From Gammaproteobacteria bacterium (GTDB taxonomy: Bacteria > Pseudomonadota > Gammaproteobacteria > RBG-16-57-12): a DNA stretch of 55,825 bases. Positions 1 through 8,987 of the stretch are shown one piece after another. Every line of letters begins with the position of its first letter. The first letter of the stretch is position 1. The stretch lies in contig JAKIVC010000021.1 in NCBI GenBank assembly GCA_021647245.1, positions 1-55,825 on the forward strand, in the 5' to 3' direction. The notes beneath the pieces were generated by a model that saw nothing but the letters and a program-made list of their open reading frames with translations, searched no databases and was not told the origin of the DNA. Position numbers and translations under genes: made by a program.

Positions 1-362
1 ATGTCACCACAGAAAATGATACGGCGTGGGAAATCCATAAACGTTATGGACAGCGGGCAACGAGTGAAACATGGATTGAAGAAGCGAAGAGTCAACTGGG
101 GCTGGCTCATATTAAAACAAATGACTTCCTGGCCAATGCGGCGCTCTTTCAGTCGGCTATATTAGCCTACAACACACTCCGCTGGATGGCATTAACAAGC
201 AACAATATACAGCTCAAAAAATGGGAACCAGAAAGTATTCGCGTCCACCTGATTTGTGTTGCGGGTAAACTGTTGACGGGTGGAAACCAAGTTCGGATTG
301 TTTTGCCAGAACACCATTTACACACTGAGCCGTGGGATGACTGGTTAAAACTCGCCGCTTAG
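1..362 (+). CDS. IS1380-family-like transposase, C-terminal part (cut by window edge)
   Basis: An open frame (frame 3) enters from the left edge and stops with TAG at 360-362. About 119 codons are visible. The translation contains ERYGQRATSE-like text (KRYGQRATSETWIEEAKSQ), then LANAALFQSAILAYN and LRWMAL, a pattern typical of the C-terminal catalytic part of IS1380-type DDE transposases, where Y-x-QRA-x-x-E carries the last acidic residue. The start and the rest of the element lie outside the window, so intactness cannot be judged. A region resembling an element end follows (see hairpin at 502-528). IS4-group transposases are the main alternative. Confidence 0.72.
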   Translation, partial: VTTENDTAWEIHKRYGQRATSETWIEEAKSQLGLAHIKTNDFLANAALFQSAILAYNTLRWMALTSNNIQLKKWEPESIRVHLICVAGKLLTGGNQVRIVLPEHHLHTEPWDDWLKLAA

Positions 363-501
363 AAAACGAAACCATGGGCGTCGGATGCTTTGAAAAAGAC
401 AGGCAGGGGTTCTGCTGCTTGTTCTGCATTGAGCGAACAAAAAAACACTCGACTCGTTCAGCAGAAAGAACAACGAGGGCGTTATTCTGCTTCTTTAGCT
501 T

Positions 502-528
502 GAGGGTGGGTGATAATCCACCACCCTC
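502..528. terminator. 8-bp stem hairpin after the transposase gene
   Basis: GAGGGTGG (502-509) pairs with CCACCCTC (521-528) around an 11-nt loop. It lies about 140 bp downstream of the transposase stop. It has no clear T-run, so it may be part of the insertion-sequence end rather than a terminator. A terminal CCTGAGGG (minus strand, near 524-531) would be a plausible outer end of the element, but the other end is not in the window. Apart from this hairpin, 363-640 shows no gene. Confidence 0.4.
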
Positions 529-640
529 AGGCCAATAAGTGATCACTTTTTGGGGGGGTGATTTGCGGTATTCTTACTTGCAGGATTTAGGTATTAACAT
601 TGTTGATTAAACAGATTTTTTTAATTTCGGGAGGTTTCAG

Positions 641-1222
641 GTGAAGGAGCTGGCTTTAGCAAGTGTTTTAATGGCAACCACGGGTGTTGCTGTGTCAAGC
701 GATGGTTTGATTTTAAGTTTAGGCCTAGGAAGTACCGAAACCACTACAACTGTAAACTATTCGTCATCTCTAATAAGTGGATCATCAACTGTGGATGAGA
801 GAGGTGGCACTGGTGAATTATCATTAGCCTATAGGTTAAATTCAAATTATCAGTTTGGTATAACGGGGGGCAGTATTGCGGTGGAAGGAGATGAAAATAC
901 TATCGGTTATACAATAATAACGGCAGATTATATTTTTATGAAAGATAGAAAAATAAGGCCATTTATTGGCTTTGCATATGGCCACTCAAGAATGGAGTAT
1001 ATAACATCAGGTTTCAGTATAAGCAGCACTGCGCCAGCCTCTGGCTTTAGATTAGGTGTTGGCTATGAAAGTGGCAATTGGACATTTGGTTATAAATACC
1101 AAAGGCTTTCAACTGATTTGAAAGGATCGGATACGACGTATATTGGGTTCACAGAGGTAGAGTTTGAAGCGGGCCATAAAGACTTTACAAGTAGAATGTT
1201 TTTTATGAATTATCACTTCTAA
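641..1222 (+). CDS. small outer-membrane beta-barrel protein
   Basis: A 193-residue protein starting at GTG, with a purine-rich ribosome site (GGGAGG, about 628-633) at good spacing. Residues 1-19 look like a signal peptide with a hydrophobic core and a VAVSS end. The rest alternates polar and aromatic residues in a barrel pattern: ITADYIF, RPFIGFAYGHS and FGYKYQRLS. It ends in MNYHF, the C-terminal phenylalanine expected for insertion by the BAM machinery. It resembles the 8-stranded OmpA/OmpW-like porin group, but I cannot name it. The gene is more A+T rich than the housekeeping genes and adjoins a mobile element, which hints at acquisition. Two terminator hairpins follow it. Confidence 0.7.
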   Translation: MKELALASVLMATTGVAVSSDGLILSLGLGSTETTTTVNYSSSLISGSSTVDERGGTGELSLAYRLNSNYQFGITGGSIAVEGDENTIGYTIITADYIFMKDRKIRPFIGFAYGHSRMEYITSGFSISSTAPASGFRLGVGYESGNWTFGYKYQRLSTDLKGSDTTYIGFTEVEFEAGHKDFTSRMFFMNYHF

Positions 1223-1310
1223 AATATTCCGCCTTTAATGCCAAAAAGTAGCGGAGTTCACTACGTTTAAGGGTCTTATTTGGCTTTTATTTCACTTTCA
1301 GTGGGCTAGC

Positions 1311-1360
1311 TGACCATAATTGGTCAGTTTTTCGGCTCTATTTCACATAGAGCCAATTTT
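1311..1360 (+). terminator. two tandem terminator hairpins after the barrel gene
   Basis: The first hairpin is TGACCA (1311-1316), loop TAAT, TGGTCA (1321-1326), followed by GTTTTTC. The second is GGCTCTA (1334-1340), 7-nt loop, TAGAGCC (1348-1354), followed by AATTTTTCT. Both fit Rho-independent termination for the plus-strand gene ending at 1222, and may also block readthrough from the opposite-facing RND gene. Confidence 0.65.
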
Positions 1361-1453
1361 TCTATATTGAGCACTAAGCCCTTTGTTGCTACACCATGTT
1401 GACAAAGCCGGTTGACTGCGGCGTTTTCCCACATAACTTACCATTCAGTTTAT

Positions 1454-4400
1454 TCAAGAAGTGGGCACCACTCTCCCTCTCCCCATAAAAATGCAGTAGA
1501 GCAGTGGAATGACAAATAGTGTGAGCACGGTTGAAAAGCCTAGCCCCCAGACAATGGCGGAGGCGACGGGCCCCCACATCAGTGAGTCGCCGCCGATGCC
1601 AGTTGCCAGTGAGAATAGCCCGGCGATTGTGGTTAGCGAGGTGATCAATACGGGCACTACGCGCCGTCTTGCGGCATAGACGGTGGCATGCAGTACGCTC
1701 ATCCCCGACGTAAGGCGGGTGTTCGCTGCATCGATCATTACAATGGCGGCGTTAACGGCGATGCCCGCCAGTGCGACTACCCCGTAAAGGGTGTAGAGGC
1801 TCAGTGGGTTTTGTGTCACTAACAGGCCAAAGGTGACACCGGCAAAAGCCATGGGCACGGTCATTAAGATCATTAACGGTTGGAAGTAGCTGCGAAACAA
1901 GGTGCCCAAGATGAGGTAGATCAGGCCGAGACCGAATAGCATCAGCTGTGCGAGTGCCTCAATGCTTTCATTAATATCTTCCAGCTCGCCGGTAAAGTCC
2001 AGATTAACCCCTGGATATTGGTCACGAATAGTTAGCCACTCTGCTTGTAGCCGTTGATTGGCTTCGAGGGTGTTCATCTCCCTCTTATCGAGGTCTGCAC
2101 TCAGGGTGATGGTGCGACGGAAGTTGTAGTGACGAATTTTTGCTTTGCCCCGTGAGGTTTCAGCATGCACCACCTCTCCCAGCGGTATGTAACCTCCGGT
2201 TGGCAACACCAGCGGCGTTCGTAGCAGGTGCTCGATACTTTGGTGTTCGTTAGATGCTGCGCGCACCCGCACTTCGACTTTTTCACCACTCTCTTGCATT
2301 GAGGCCACCACTTCGCCATCAAACAGTAACCGAACAGTGCGTGCCACCTCATAGGGCTGGAGTCCGGCACGTCTAATCGCATCCTGATTCAGGGTTAGGC
2401 GTAACTCCTGTTTGCCGGGGCTGTCGTCATCGCTGATATCTTTGACTGCGGGCAACGTCTCCAGATAGGTTGTCAGATGATCTGTGACAGCACGTATCTG
2501 TTCAAACGCCTCTCCTCGCACCTTCACTTTAATCGGCTTTTCTGTGGGCGGCCCGCCCGCCAGGCGTAGGATAACCACCTTGGCGCTGCCGGCATTTTCT
2601 TGAATAGCGGTACGCATCGAGTCGATCACTTCATCGACTCCCCGCCCCCCATCACCCTTGGGCTGCAAGCTGATGGCAACCTGTCCATAACGATCACCGA
2701 AGGAGAGCTCTGTTTCGGTAAACATTTGACCAGCAACGGCGCTGATGCCACGCACTTCATCTTTATCGATATGTTTTCTCACCTCTCGCTCTAGAATGAT
2801 GACGCGATCTAGGGTGTGCTCCAATGAGGATCCTGCTGGCATCTCCACATTCACGTAGTAGAGTCGCAGCGGGTCAAAGGCAAAAAACTGTATCTTGACC
2901 ATGTCGCTAAAAAAGACACCCACTGCCGCCAGCATGACTAGGGCAACCCCCAGCAGCGAGCGTTTGGGCCGCCGTAAAACCTTAATCAACAAGCGGCTGT
3001 ATTTGACCCTGAGTAAGTGGGTATAACGCACTCGGTAGCGGTGCACTCTTGAAGGCTTCTTAAAGTTAACCTTCATCATCGAGATGTGTACCGGCAGTAG
3101 CCAATACGCTTCCAGCAGTGAAATGGCTAACGCCACGGTCACCACAAAGGGGATGACAAACATGAAATCCCCTAGAATGCCGGGCAGCAGCATCAAGGGC
3201 AAGAATGCGGCCATGGTGGTGATAATAGCGGCGGTGACCGGGGTGAAAACCTCTACTAGCGCCTGTTGTGCCGCTTGCAGGGCATCCATGCCGCGCTGAA
3301 TCCGGTAGTAGATCGCCTCGACAACCACCACCGCATCATCCACCAGCATCCCCAGCACCAGTACCAGCCCCAACAGTACCGAAACATTCAGGGTTGAGCC
3401 TGTTGAGTGCAGCAGCCAAAAGGTTCCCGCCAGTGTAAAGGGGATGCCAATGCCGATAAAAAAGGCGATGCGCGAGCCTAAGAAGAGCCAAGTCACCAGT
3501 GTTACCATCAGCAAGCCATACAGGGCGTTGGTTTGCATGATATTGAGGGCTTCACGGGTGGGGACTGTTTGATCATCCAGCAGGTAGACTTGAATGCCCT
3601 CGACCGCTCGCCCCCTGTTTTGTATTTCAATATAGGTTTTCAGCCGTTCTACCAGCGCCAGGGTGTTGGTGTAGCTTTTTTTGTTGATCGCCATTAACAC
3701 GGCTGGCTGGCCTTGGTAACGCACCAGCTGCTGCGCCTTTTCCCGTGCCCGGCTGACCGTGGCCAGAGCGCTCAGCGGTACTTCTCCCTGCGCTGTCATT
3801 ATCGGCAGCCCTGCAATATATTCAGGATCAGCATTGGCCCCCAGAATACGGACTAACCACTCTCGCTCCTGGCTAAACATGACACCGGCAGAGAGATCCC
3901 TAAAATTAGCCTGAACCGTATCGGCGACGGCAGTGGCAGTAATGCCGTATTGCGCCAGTTTCATCGGATCAAACTCTACCCGCAGCTCGGGCAGGTGCAG
4001 CCCGGCGGCATTGATTCCATCCACCCCTTTAAGCCGCTCCAGGTCCTCTTTTATAGCATTGGCGTGGCGACGCAACCGCTCGTCATCCTCCTGACCTTGT
4101 ACCACCAGCATGGCGGTTGGCATTGAGTTGCTTGAGGTAACTTCAAAAACATAGGGGTCTTCTGCGGTATCCGGCAGTTCGGTATTCGCTTTATTCTGAA
4201 TTTCACGGCGCAGATCGTTAATGCGTTTATCGAAAGTGCGTTCACCAATGTCATTAAAGCGGATGGTAATGTCAGAAAATCCTTCTCGGGAGCTGCTCTG
4301 TACAAAGCGCACATCAGCCACCTGAGTTAAGGCATCTTCCAGTGGGTTGGTAACCAGTTTTTCGACATCTTCTGCGGATGCGCCCGGCAGCATAGTGTTG

Positions 4401-4534
4401 ATGTTAATCCAGTTGAAGTTTATTTCCGGGTCCTGCTCACGGGGCATTTCAAAATAGGAGACCACCCCCATCACAAGAACGATGGCAAAGGTCAGATTGG
4501 CCAATACATGATTGGTTAGGAGGCGTTTAAGCAT
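1454..4534 (-). CDS. RND-family efflux pump, inner-membrane permease
   Basis: A 1026-residue AcrB/MexF-type permease, the usual length for the HAE1/HME group. Residue 1 onward reads MLKRLLTNHVLANL, then the first transmembrane helix, then the FEMPREQDPE motif common in this family. There are two halves, each with a periplasmic loop followed by a block of helices (about 335-500 and 850-1015). Acidic helix residues are visible in the LGMLVDDAVVVVEAI stretch of the first half. It would use the proton gradient to expel substrates through a fusion protein and an outer-membrane channel. The fusion protein is the upstream gene, six bases away. No outer-membrane channel is encoded here, so the pump probably borrows a TolC-like one. 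Substrate is unknown. Confidence 0.93.
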   Translation of the reverse strand: MLKRLLTNHVLANLTFAIVLVMGVVSYFEMPREQDPEINFNWININTMLPGASAEDVEKLVTNPLEDALTQVADVRFVQSSSREGFSDITIRFNDIGERTFDKRINDLRREIQNKANTELPDTAEDPYVFEVTSSNSMPTAMLVVQGQEDDERLRRHANAIKEDLERLKGVDGINAAGLHLPELRVEFDPMKLAQYGITATAVADTVQANFRDLSAGVMFSQEREWLVRILGANADPEYIAGLPIMTAQGEVPLSALATVSRAREKAQQLVRYQGQPAVLMAINKKSYTNTLALVERLKTYIEIQNRGRAVEGIQVYLLDDQTVPTREALNIMQTNALYGLLMVTLVTWLFLGSRIAFFIGIGIPFTLAGTFWLLHSTGSTLNVSVLLGLVLVLGMLVDDAVVVVEAIYYRIQRGMDALQAAQQALVEVFTPVTAAIITTMAAFLPLMLLPGILGDFMFVIPFVVTVALAISLLEAYWLLPVHISMMKVNFKKPSRVHRYRVRYTHLLRVKYSRLLIKVLRRPKRSLLGVALVMLAAVGVFFSDMVKIQFFAFDPLRLYYVNVEMPAGSSLEHTLDRVIILEREVRKHIDKDEVRGISAVAGQMFTETELSFGDRYGQVAISLQPKGDGGRGVDEVIDSMRTAIQENAGSAKVVILRLAGGPPTEKPIKVKVRGEAFEQIRAVTDHLTTYLETLPAVKDISDDDSPGKQELRLTLNQDAIRRAGLQPYEVARTVRLLFDGEVVASMQESGEKVEVRVRAASNEHQSIEHLLRTPLVLPTGGYIPLGEVVHAETSRGKAKIRHYNFRRTITLSADLDKREMNTLEANQRLQAEWLTIRDQYPGVNLDFTGELEDINESIEALAQLMLFGLGLIYLILGTLFRSYFQPLMILMTVPMAFAGVTFGLLVTQNPLSLYTLYGVVALAGIAVNAAIVMIDAANTRLTSGMSVLHATVYAARRRVVPVLITSLTTIAGLFSLATGIGGDSLMWGPVASAIVWGLGFSTVLTLFVIPLLYCIFMGRGRVVPTS

Positions 4535-4540
4535 AGCGTA

Positions 4541-5527
4541 TTAAGAATCCACACGCAGGGAGGCGAGATTATCCAGCACCACCTCGGTGGTCAGGGGGAG
4601 CTGGTCAACCTTGACTGATCGCCCCTCTTGCGCGCCGGGCAGCGGTACAAATATCGCCTCGCCCTGCCGCAGGGTAAAAATACCCAACTCGCCGTTGCGA
4701 CGCTGTAGGTACGCGGCAGGTAGTGCCGGGCGATGGTCTCGCCACTCCAGTCGGCCACTGGCACCCACCAGAGCTGTTTCATGGATAAAACTGAGCCGCA
4801 CCTGTTGCGTGCGCTGTTGAGGGTGGAGCATTGGTAGGCGTGTATTCAGCCGCAGTGGGTACTGCTTATTGCCGCTCACAAATGTTAACTCACTCCCCTG
4901 ATGCAGGTACTGTGCATCCTGCGGGTGCAGATCGGCACGCACTTGCTGCCCCTCATTCGCCAGCAGTCGCAGCAGTGGCGTGCCCGGGGTGACCCGTTCA
5001 CCCAGCTGCACTTGACGCTCAACAATAACCCCAGAGAAGGGTGCCTTTACGGTGCCATCATCGATAGATCGCTGTAGCTGATCCCGCTGCGCCTGCTGAC
5101 CTCTCAATTCCGCCTTAAGTACCACCAGATTGGTTTGGCGCTGCCGTAACAGCTCCTCGGAAATATTATGGCTTTTGCCCAAGCGCTGAGACTGCTGCAA
5201 CTGGAATTCGGCAAAAGCGATGCGTGCCTCCGTGCCTTCGATTGCCGCCACCCGCTGTCGCTGCTGCTGGCGATAGTTAAAATCATCCAGTTGCAGTAGT
5301 GGCTCACCTTTGTCGACCCGATCGCCCACATCAACCCATATCGCCTGCACCTGACCACTCACTTCGGTGGAGATCTGGCTGTTATTTTTCGCCACCACAC
5401 TCGCCAGTGCGCTGTGCTGCGGGTAGACCACCAACTCACCCAGGGGCACGCTTTGTGGAGGTGTGGCACCGCCAGCAGCGGCATAAAAAAGAGTGAAAAA
5501 AAACAGAAAGACCCTAGTCCATTTCAT
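4541..5527 (-). CDS. RND efflux periplasmic adaptor (HlyD/MFP family)
   Basis: A 328-residue membrane-fusion protein. The open frame extends further upstream, but I choose ATG at 5525-5527. It begins MKWTRVFLFFFTLFYAAAGG, a normal signal peptide, with AGAAGG just upstream. The order is a lipoyl-like half motif (VSGQVQAIWVDVGDRVDKGE, with the partner half VKAPFSGVIVERQVQLGERV) around a coiled-coil hairpin rich in Gln and Arg, then beta-barrel and proximal domains. It bridges the RND permease to the outer-membrane channel. It is co-transcribed with the permease (six-base gap). Confidence 0.92.
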   Translation of the reverse strand: MKWTRVFLFFFTLFYAAAGGATPPQSVPLGELVVYPQHSALASVVAKNNSQISTEVSGQVQAIWVDVGDRVDKGEPLLQLDDFNYRQQQRQRVAAIEGTEARIAFAEFQLQQSQRLGKSHNISEELLRQRQTNLVVLKAELRGQQAQRDQLQRSIDDGTVKAPFSGVIVERQVQLGERVTPGTPLLRLLANEGQQVRADLHPQDAQYLHQGSELTFVSGNKQYPLRLNTRLPMLHPQQRTQQVRLSFIHETALVGASGRLEWRDHRPALPAAYLQRRNGELGIFTLRQGEAIFVPLPGAQEGRSVKVDQLPLTTEVVLDNLASLRVDS

Positions 5528-5744
5528 CACATACCTTCTATTTTGGTAACTGTTCAGCGTGTTTATATTTTGCCTCAAATCGAGGTGCTTTCGCACTAAA
5601 AGAGGGAGCATATAAGGCATATGTGACCAATTGAGTACAAAAATAACCAAACATTGGGGTAAAAAATGAATACGCTGGGTAGCTACCTATTTTTTTGACA
5701 CCGTTGTGCTTCCACCATGGGTAGCTTCTGCTTTCCACTCTATC

Positions 5745-7037
5745 TCAGTGGACAACTTTAGGCCAATAACGATCATAACTAAAATCGGGGCTATGGCTAC
5801 CCACATGACACTGCTGACACCGCGCTTGCGGTGGCATCGCTTGATTAGGGGTGGCTATCTCGCCCCGGCTCTCCACATGAGCTTTACCTGCACCGTGACA
5901 GCTTTCACACTGTACATTCATCAACTCCGGGGTGATCGTAAAGTCAATAAAGCCACCCGCATCGAAGCCAACGGTGTGGCAAACAATGCAGTCTGGGTCA
6001 AACGATTTACCAACATTTTCCAGCGTAGCAAATGCATCGGCATGTTTCATACCTTGCCACGCCTCAAACTGTGGCTGATGGCAGGTTGCACAAGTGTCAA
6101 CACCCAGGTAGTCACGTTCGCCTGATGCGAGCCTCTTTTTAACCTCCACCTCGGCCAGGTAAGCCGCTTTCACCTTAGCATTGTACTCAATGTACCACTG
6201 GCGCAAACTCTCATCATCGGCGACAGATTCTGGCATCTCAATCACCTGGTGTTGGTACTCTTTTATTTTTCCATCCGTAAACTCTAAATCCACCCGCCCC
6301 AAACGCATACCGCGTGAACCGGGTTGCAGCACCAGAGTATCGCCCTCCAACTGAGGCTCTGAAAAGATCTCATGCGCCGCACGCACCACTAAAATATCGA
6401 CGTCAGCGAGATTAAATTCCCGCTTTACCTTACGCAGTGGCCACGCGGTTAATAACACGGTCAGCTCACCACGTTCGCTGGCCTCTTTAAGCCCCTGCTG
6501 CACCACACTGACATCATCCAGCGTCAGCCACTGGCTCTCATCCATCTGACGAAAAGGGGAGCGTTTGGGGCTTAACCAGCTAAAGACCCGCAAGGTAACG
6601 CCATCACGTGTGATCTTGCGTGATGTGGTGACGTTGTCGTCGGGATGCTGCCAATTTCCCACCAGCCAAGGGATGTTGTAGCTCTCAATAAATGCCGTGC
6701 CATAAGCAAGGTCTCGCCAGCGTACGGCAACGGCATCATAGTGGAGGGTTGAAAAAGCCTTCAAAATATACTCGCTCTTCAGTTGATCCCTTCTCGACTC
6801 ATTCGCCAACAACTGTCCTGCTGATATAGCAACCAGATCAGGCTGCTCTTCACGTAACGCCTTCAGGGTGGTTGAACGCCGCAACACACCCCCATAATTC
6901 CCACCTTCGCTACAGCCGCATGGCTCCAGTTCACCATTAAAGTCACCGGAGTAGATCAAGGTGAGTGGTGCGCTCTGGGCTGACCAAGGCAGCAGCAAGG
7001 CCATCAGCATTAGAAAATAGCGTATGCTTTTTTGCAT
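5745..7037 (-). CDS. UshA-like domain fused to a tetraheme cytochrome c554-like domain
   Basis: A 430-residue exported protein. I use ATG at 7035-7037 because it begins a clean signal peptide (cleavage near AQSA, about residue 23); a longer frame would overlap the upstream gene by 23 bp. Residues 24-270 resemble UshA-like proteins of the metallophosphatase fold. The signature is GDFNGELEPCGCSEGGNYGG, where the usual metal-binding D-x-H is replaced by an LEPCGC motif. The C-terminal part has four heme sites: CATCH 316, CIVCH 350, CESCH 377 and CQQCH 407. The sites resemble the cytochrome c554/c-prime family. It probably works in the periplasm. Substrate and redox partner are unknown. Confidence 0.82.
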   Translation of the reverse strand: MQKSIRYFLMLMALLLPWSAQSAPLTLIYSGDFNGELEPCGCSEGGNYGGVLRRSTTLKALREEQPDLVAISAGQLLANESRRDQLKSEYILKAFSTLHYDAVAVRWRDLAYGTAFIESYNIPWLVGNWQHPDDNVTTSRKITRDGVTLRVFSWLSPKRSPFRQMDESQWLTLDDVSVVQQGLKEASERGELTVLLTAWPLRKVKREFNLADVDILVVRAAHEIFSEPQLEGDTLVLQPGSRGMRLGRVDLEFTDGKIKEYQHQVIEMPESVADDESLRQWYIEYNAKVKAAYLAEVEVKKRLASGERDYLGVDTCATCHQPQFEAWQGMKHADAFATLENVGKSFDPDCIVCHTVGFDAGGFIDFTITPELMNVQCESCHGAGKAHVESRGEIATPNQAMPPQARCQQCHVGSHSPDFSYDRYWPKVVH

Positions 7038-7059
7038 TGTTGCTATCCCACAGAGTAAT

Positions 7060-7809
7060 TTAGAAACCGTTTTGCAAATCATATTTAACCTTCAATAAAA
7101 TAGGGCAATGATCCGATAGAAGTGGATTTGACCACTCATAGAGAACCTTAGCATCCACTACCTCAAGATTGGTGTAACAGCGATCAAGGGGAACCAATGG
7201 AAAGAGTGATGGAAATGTCTTGGCGTAATGGCCATGTACTCGCTTGTAAGCATCATGAATCCCTAGGCCTGCAAGTCCTGGTGTCGCTTTTCTATTCCAA
7301 TCATTAAAATCCCCGGCAAGCATAATCGGACGGTTGCCGCTGTAGTGTTTAATAATTCGCCTGAGGTCGGCGTATTGCAGCGCCCTATCTTTACCTAGCA
7401 GGTTCAGGTGAACGCAATAAGTGTCGAGGTGCTTGCCATCGGGCATTTCAAGCCGGGCAAAAAGAATGCCGCGTTTTTCCCACTGATTCTTAGAGATATT
7501 AATCTGGTTTGTTTTGATGATTGGGTATTTACTGAGAATGACATTGCCATGATGGCGCTTCTCGTAGACTGCATTTTTGGCATAAGCGTGGTGCGGCCAA
7601 AGCTCATCTGCCAAAAATTCGTATTGAGCGTTGTCGGGCCACTGCCCCACTGAATTTGCATGGTATTGATTTTCGCCAACAACCTCTTGCAGAAAAACAA
7701 TATCGGCATGAGTGATCTTAAAAAACGCTTTAATATCATGGAGTGTAAACTTTCGATTAAGTGGGCTGAACCCCTTATGAATATTGTAGCTGAGAGCATC
7801 TATCTTCAT
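7060..7809 (-). CDS. endonuclease/exonuclease/phosphatase family protein (YbhP-like)
   Basis: A 249-residue protein with EEP-fold landmarks: LSYNIHKG near residue 6, the metal-binding glutamate in FLQEV (about 41), AGDFNDWN (about 165) and the catalytic SDHCPI near the C-terminus. The IHKGFSPLNRKFTL opening matches the YbhP subgroup, whose members are often linked to membrane lipid metabolism. There is no signal peptide, so it is probably cytosolic. It is preceded on the same strand by a small membrane protein and dsbC. Its stop lies 22 bases upstream of the chosen start of the next gene. The exact substrate cannot be read from sequence. Confidence 0.87.
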   Translation of the reverse strand: MKIDALSYNIHKGFSPLNRKFTLHDIKAFFKITHADIVFLQEVVGENQYHANSVGQWPDNAQYEFLADELWPHHAYAKNAVYEKRHHGNVILSKYPIIKTNQINISKNQWEKRGILFARLEMPDGKHLDTYCVHLNLLGKDRALQYADLRRIIKHYSGNRPIMLAGDFNDWNRKATPGLAGLGIHDAYKRVHGHYAKTFPSLFPLVPLDRCYTNLEVVDAKVLYEWSNPLLSDHCPILLKVKYDLQNGF

Positions 7810-7856
7810 AATTCACAGCGCTGCGACCGAAAGTTGTATTACTGGCAGAGCCTGCC

Positions 7857-8141
7857 CTATTTTTTTCTTTTACTGCCCCAAATCGTTGCTACAGCACGAT
7901 TTGTACCGAGAAAACCGATCACTAGGCTTAACGCGCCAATACCACCAAAGACCACCACCGGAAAAAGATAACTAAGATCTTCCCCGGTTGAAAATGCACT
8001 CACCAGCGTTGCCAACCCAACAAACAGGCTACCCAGAATCACTAAAATAGCCCGGTTAGATGGTTTGTAATCAAATGGCTCGTTTCCCGACTCAAACCGA
8101 TTAAGGAGTGGGGAAAATAGGCGTCGTAGCGGCTGTTTCAT
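7857..8141 (-). CDS. small two-helix membrane protein of unknown function
   Basis: A 94-residue protein with a basic N-terminus (MKQPLRRLF). It has two hydrophobic segments: about 31-51, AILVILGSLFVGLATLVSAF, and about 58-78. A lysine-rich tail follows (WGSKRKK). This predicts a double-pass inner-membrane protein with both ends in the cytosol. I do not recognise the family. It lies between dsbC and the YbhP-like gene with short gaps and is probably co-transcribed with them. Confidence 0.7.
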   Translation of the reverse strand: MKQPLRRLFSPLLNRFESGNEPFDYKPSNRAILVILGSLFVGLATLVSAFSTGEDLSYLFPVVVFGGIGALSLVIGFLGTNRAVATIWGSKRKK

Positions 8142-8205
8142 AGTGGCTCTCTAAGCAAAACGGGTTAAAAACCCTACTTCCCTCATCCGCAGATAGGAAC
8201 ATTCG

Positions 8206-8946
8206 TTATTTTTCTAGGCTTTCGATCAGGCGCTCTGCAGAGACATAGCCTGGGATCAGCTCACCACTCTCCAAAAAGAGTGCTGGGGTGCCACTCAAAT
8301 TCAGGGCGCGAGACATCATGTATTGATCGCGTACCGGTGAGACACAATCCTTCTTCAGCACTATCTCACCTGACTCAACCTTCTTATCCAGTGACTTGCC
8401 AGCTTTTGCGATGGTCATGGCGCTCAACTTATCTTCTGCACACCAGACAATCTCCGCCTTTTTAAACGCCGCAGAACCTGCACCTGCTCGTGGATAAGCG
8501 ACATAGCGAATCGCAATACCCAGCGCATTGTATGCATCCATCTCATCATGCAGCTTGCGACAGTAGCCACAATCAATATCGGTAAAAACCGTCACAACAT
8601 GCTTGGTCTCTTTGTCTTTGGGAGCGAAGATCACCATATCATTATCTTTCAGGCTGTTAAGCAGTTTGGTGCGGCCTGCACCACGGGCATCTTCTGTCAG
8701 GTTTTTCCGGGTTGCCGTCTCAATAATGCTCCCTTGGATCAGGTATTTGCCATCACTGGAAAGATAGATTACCTCCGAACCAAATACCACCTCATATAAC
8801 CCCTCAATGGGTGACTCCTTCACCGAATCCAGCTTCAGGTCAGGGGCAAGCTTGCTCATTGCCTCACGAATATCATTTTCAGTGTCATCCGCTAGCGTGG
8901 CACCGCTTATCAACAGGGCCAGCATGGCCACCAGCATTCTCTTCAT
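8206..8946 (-). CDS. dsbC: thiol:disulfide isomerase DsbC
   Basis: A 246-residue periplasmic protein. It has a signal peptide (residues 1-19, ending ATLAD), an N-terminal dimerisation domain (about 20-85) and a thioredoxin-like domain whose active site is C126-G-Y-C129. It also has the cis-proline region SGTPALFLESG. Length and order match DsbC/DsbG; the CGYC motif favours DsbC. It corrects wrong disulfides in exported proteins, relevant here because many periplasmic cytochromes and thioredoxin-like proteins are encoded nearby. It is followed by xerD in the opposite order to the common xerD-dsbC pair, with a MITE-like element between them. Confidence 0.92.
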   Translation of the reverse strand: MKRMLVAMLALLISGATLADDTENDIREAMSKLAPDLKLDSVKESPIEGLYEVVFGSEVIYLSSDGKYLIQGSIIETATRKNLTEDARGAGRTKLLNSLKDNDMVIFAPKDKETKHVVTVFTDIDCGYCRKLHDEMDAYNALGIAIRYVAYPRAGAGSAAFKKAEIVWCAEDKLSAMTIAKAGKSLDKKVESGEIVLKKDCVSPVRDQYMMSRALNLSGTPALFLESGELIPGYVSAERLIESLEK

Positions 8947-8987
8947 TATATTATTTACCTAAGTTATTAATTCGTTTTCAGCCGGAC

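Noticed and set aside
214-546. 110-codon minus-strand open frame over the left edge
   Set aside because: It is antisense to the IS1380-type transposase end and covers the hairpin; no protein features.
5706-6125. 139-codon open frame on the plus strand opposite the tetraheme fusion gene
   Set aside because: It is antisense to a gene with clear heme motifs and a signal peptide, has no recognisable domain and no ribosome site.
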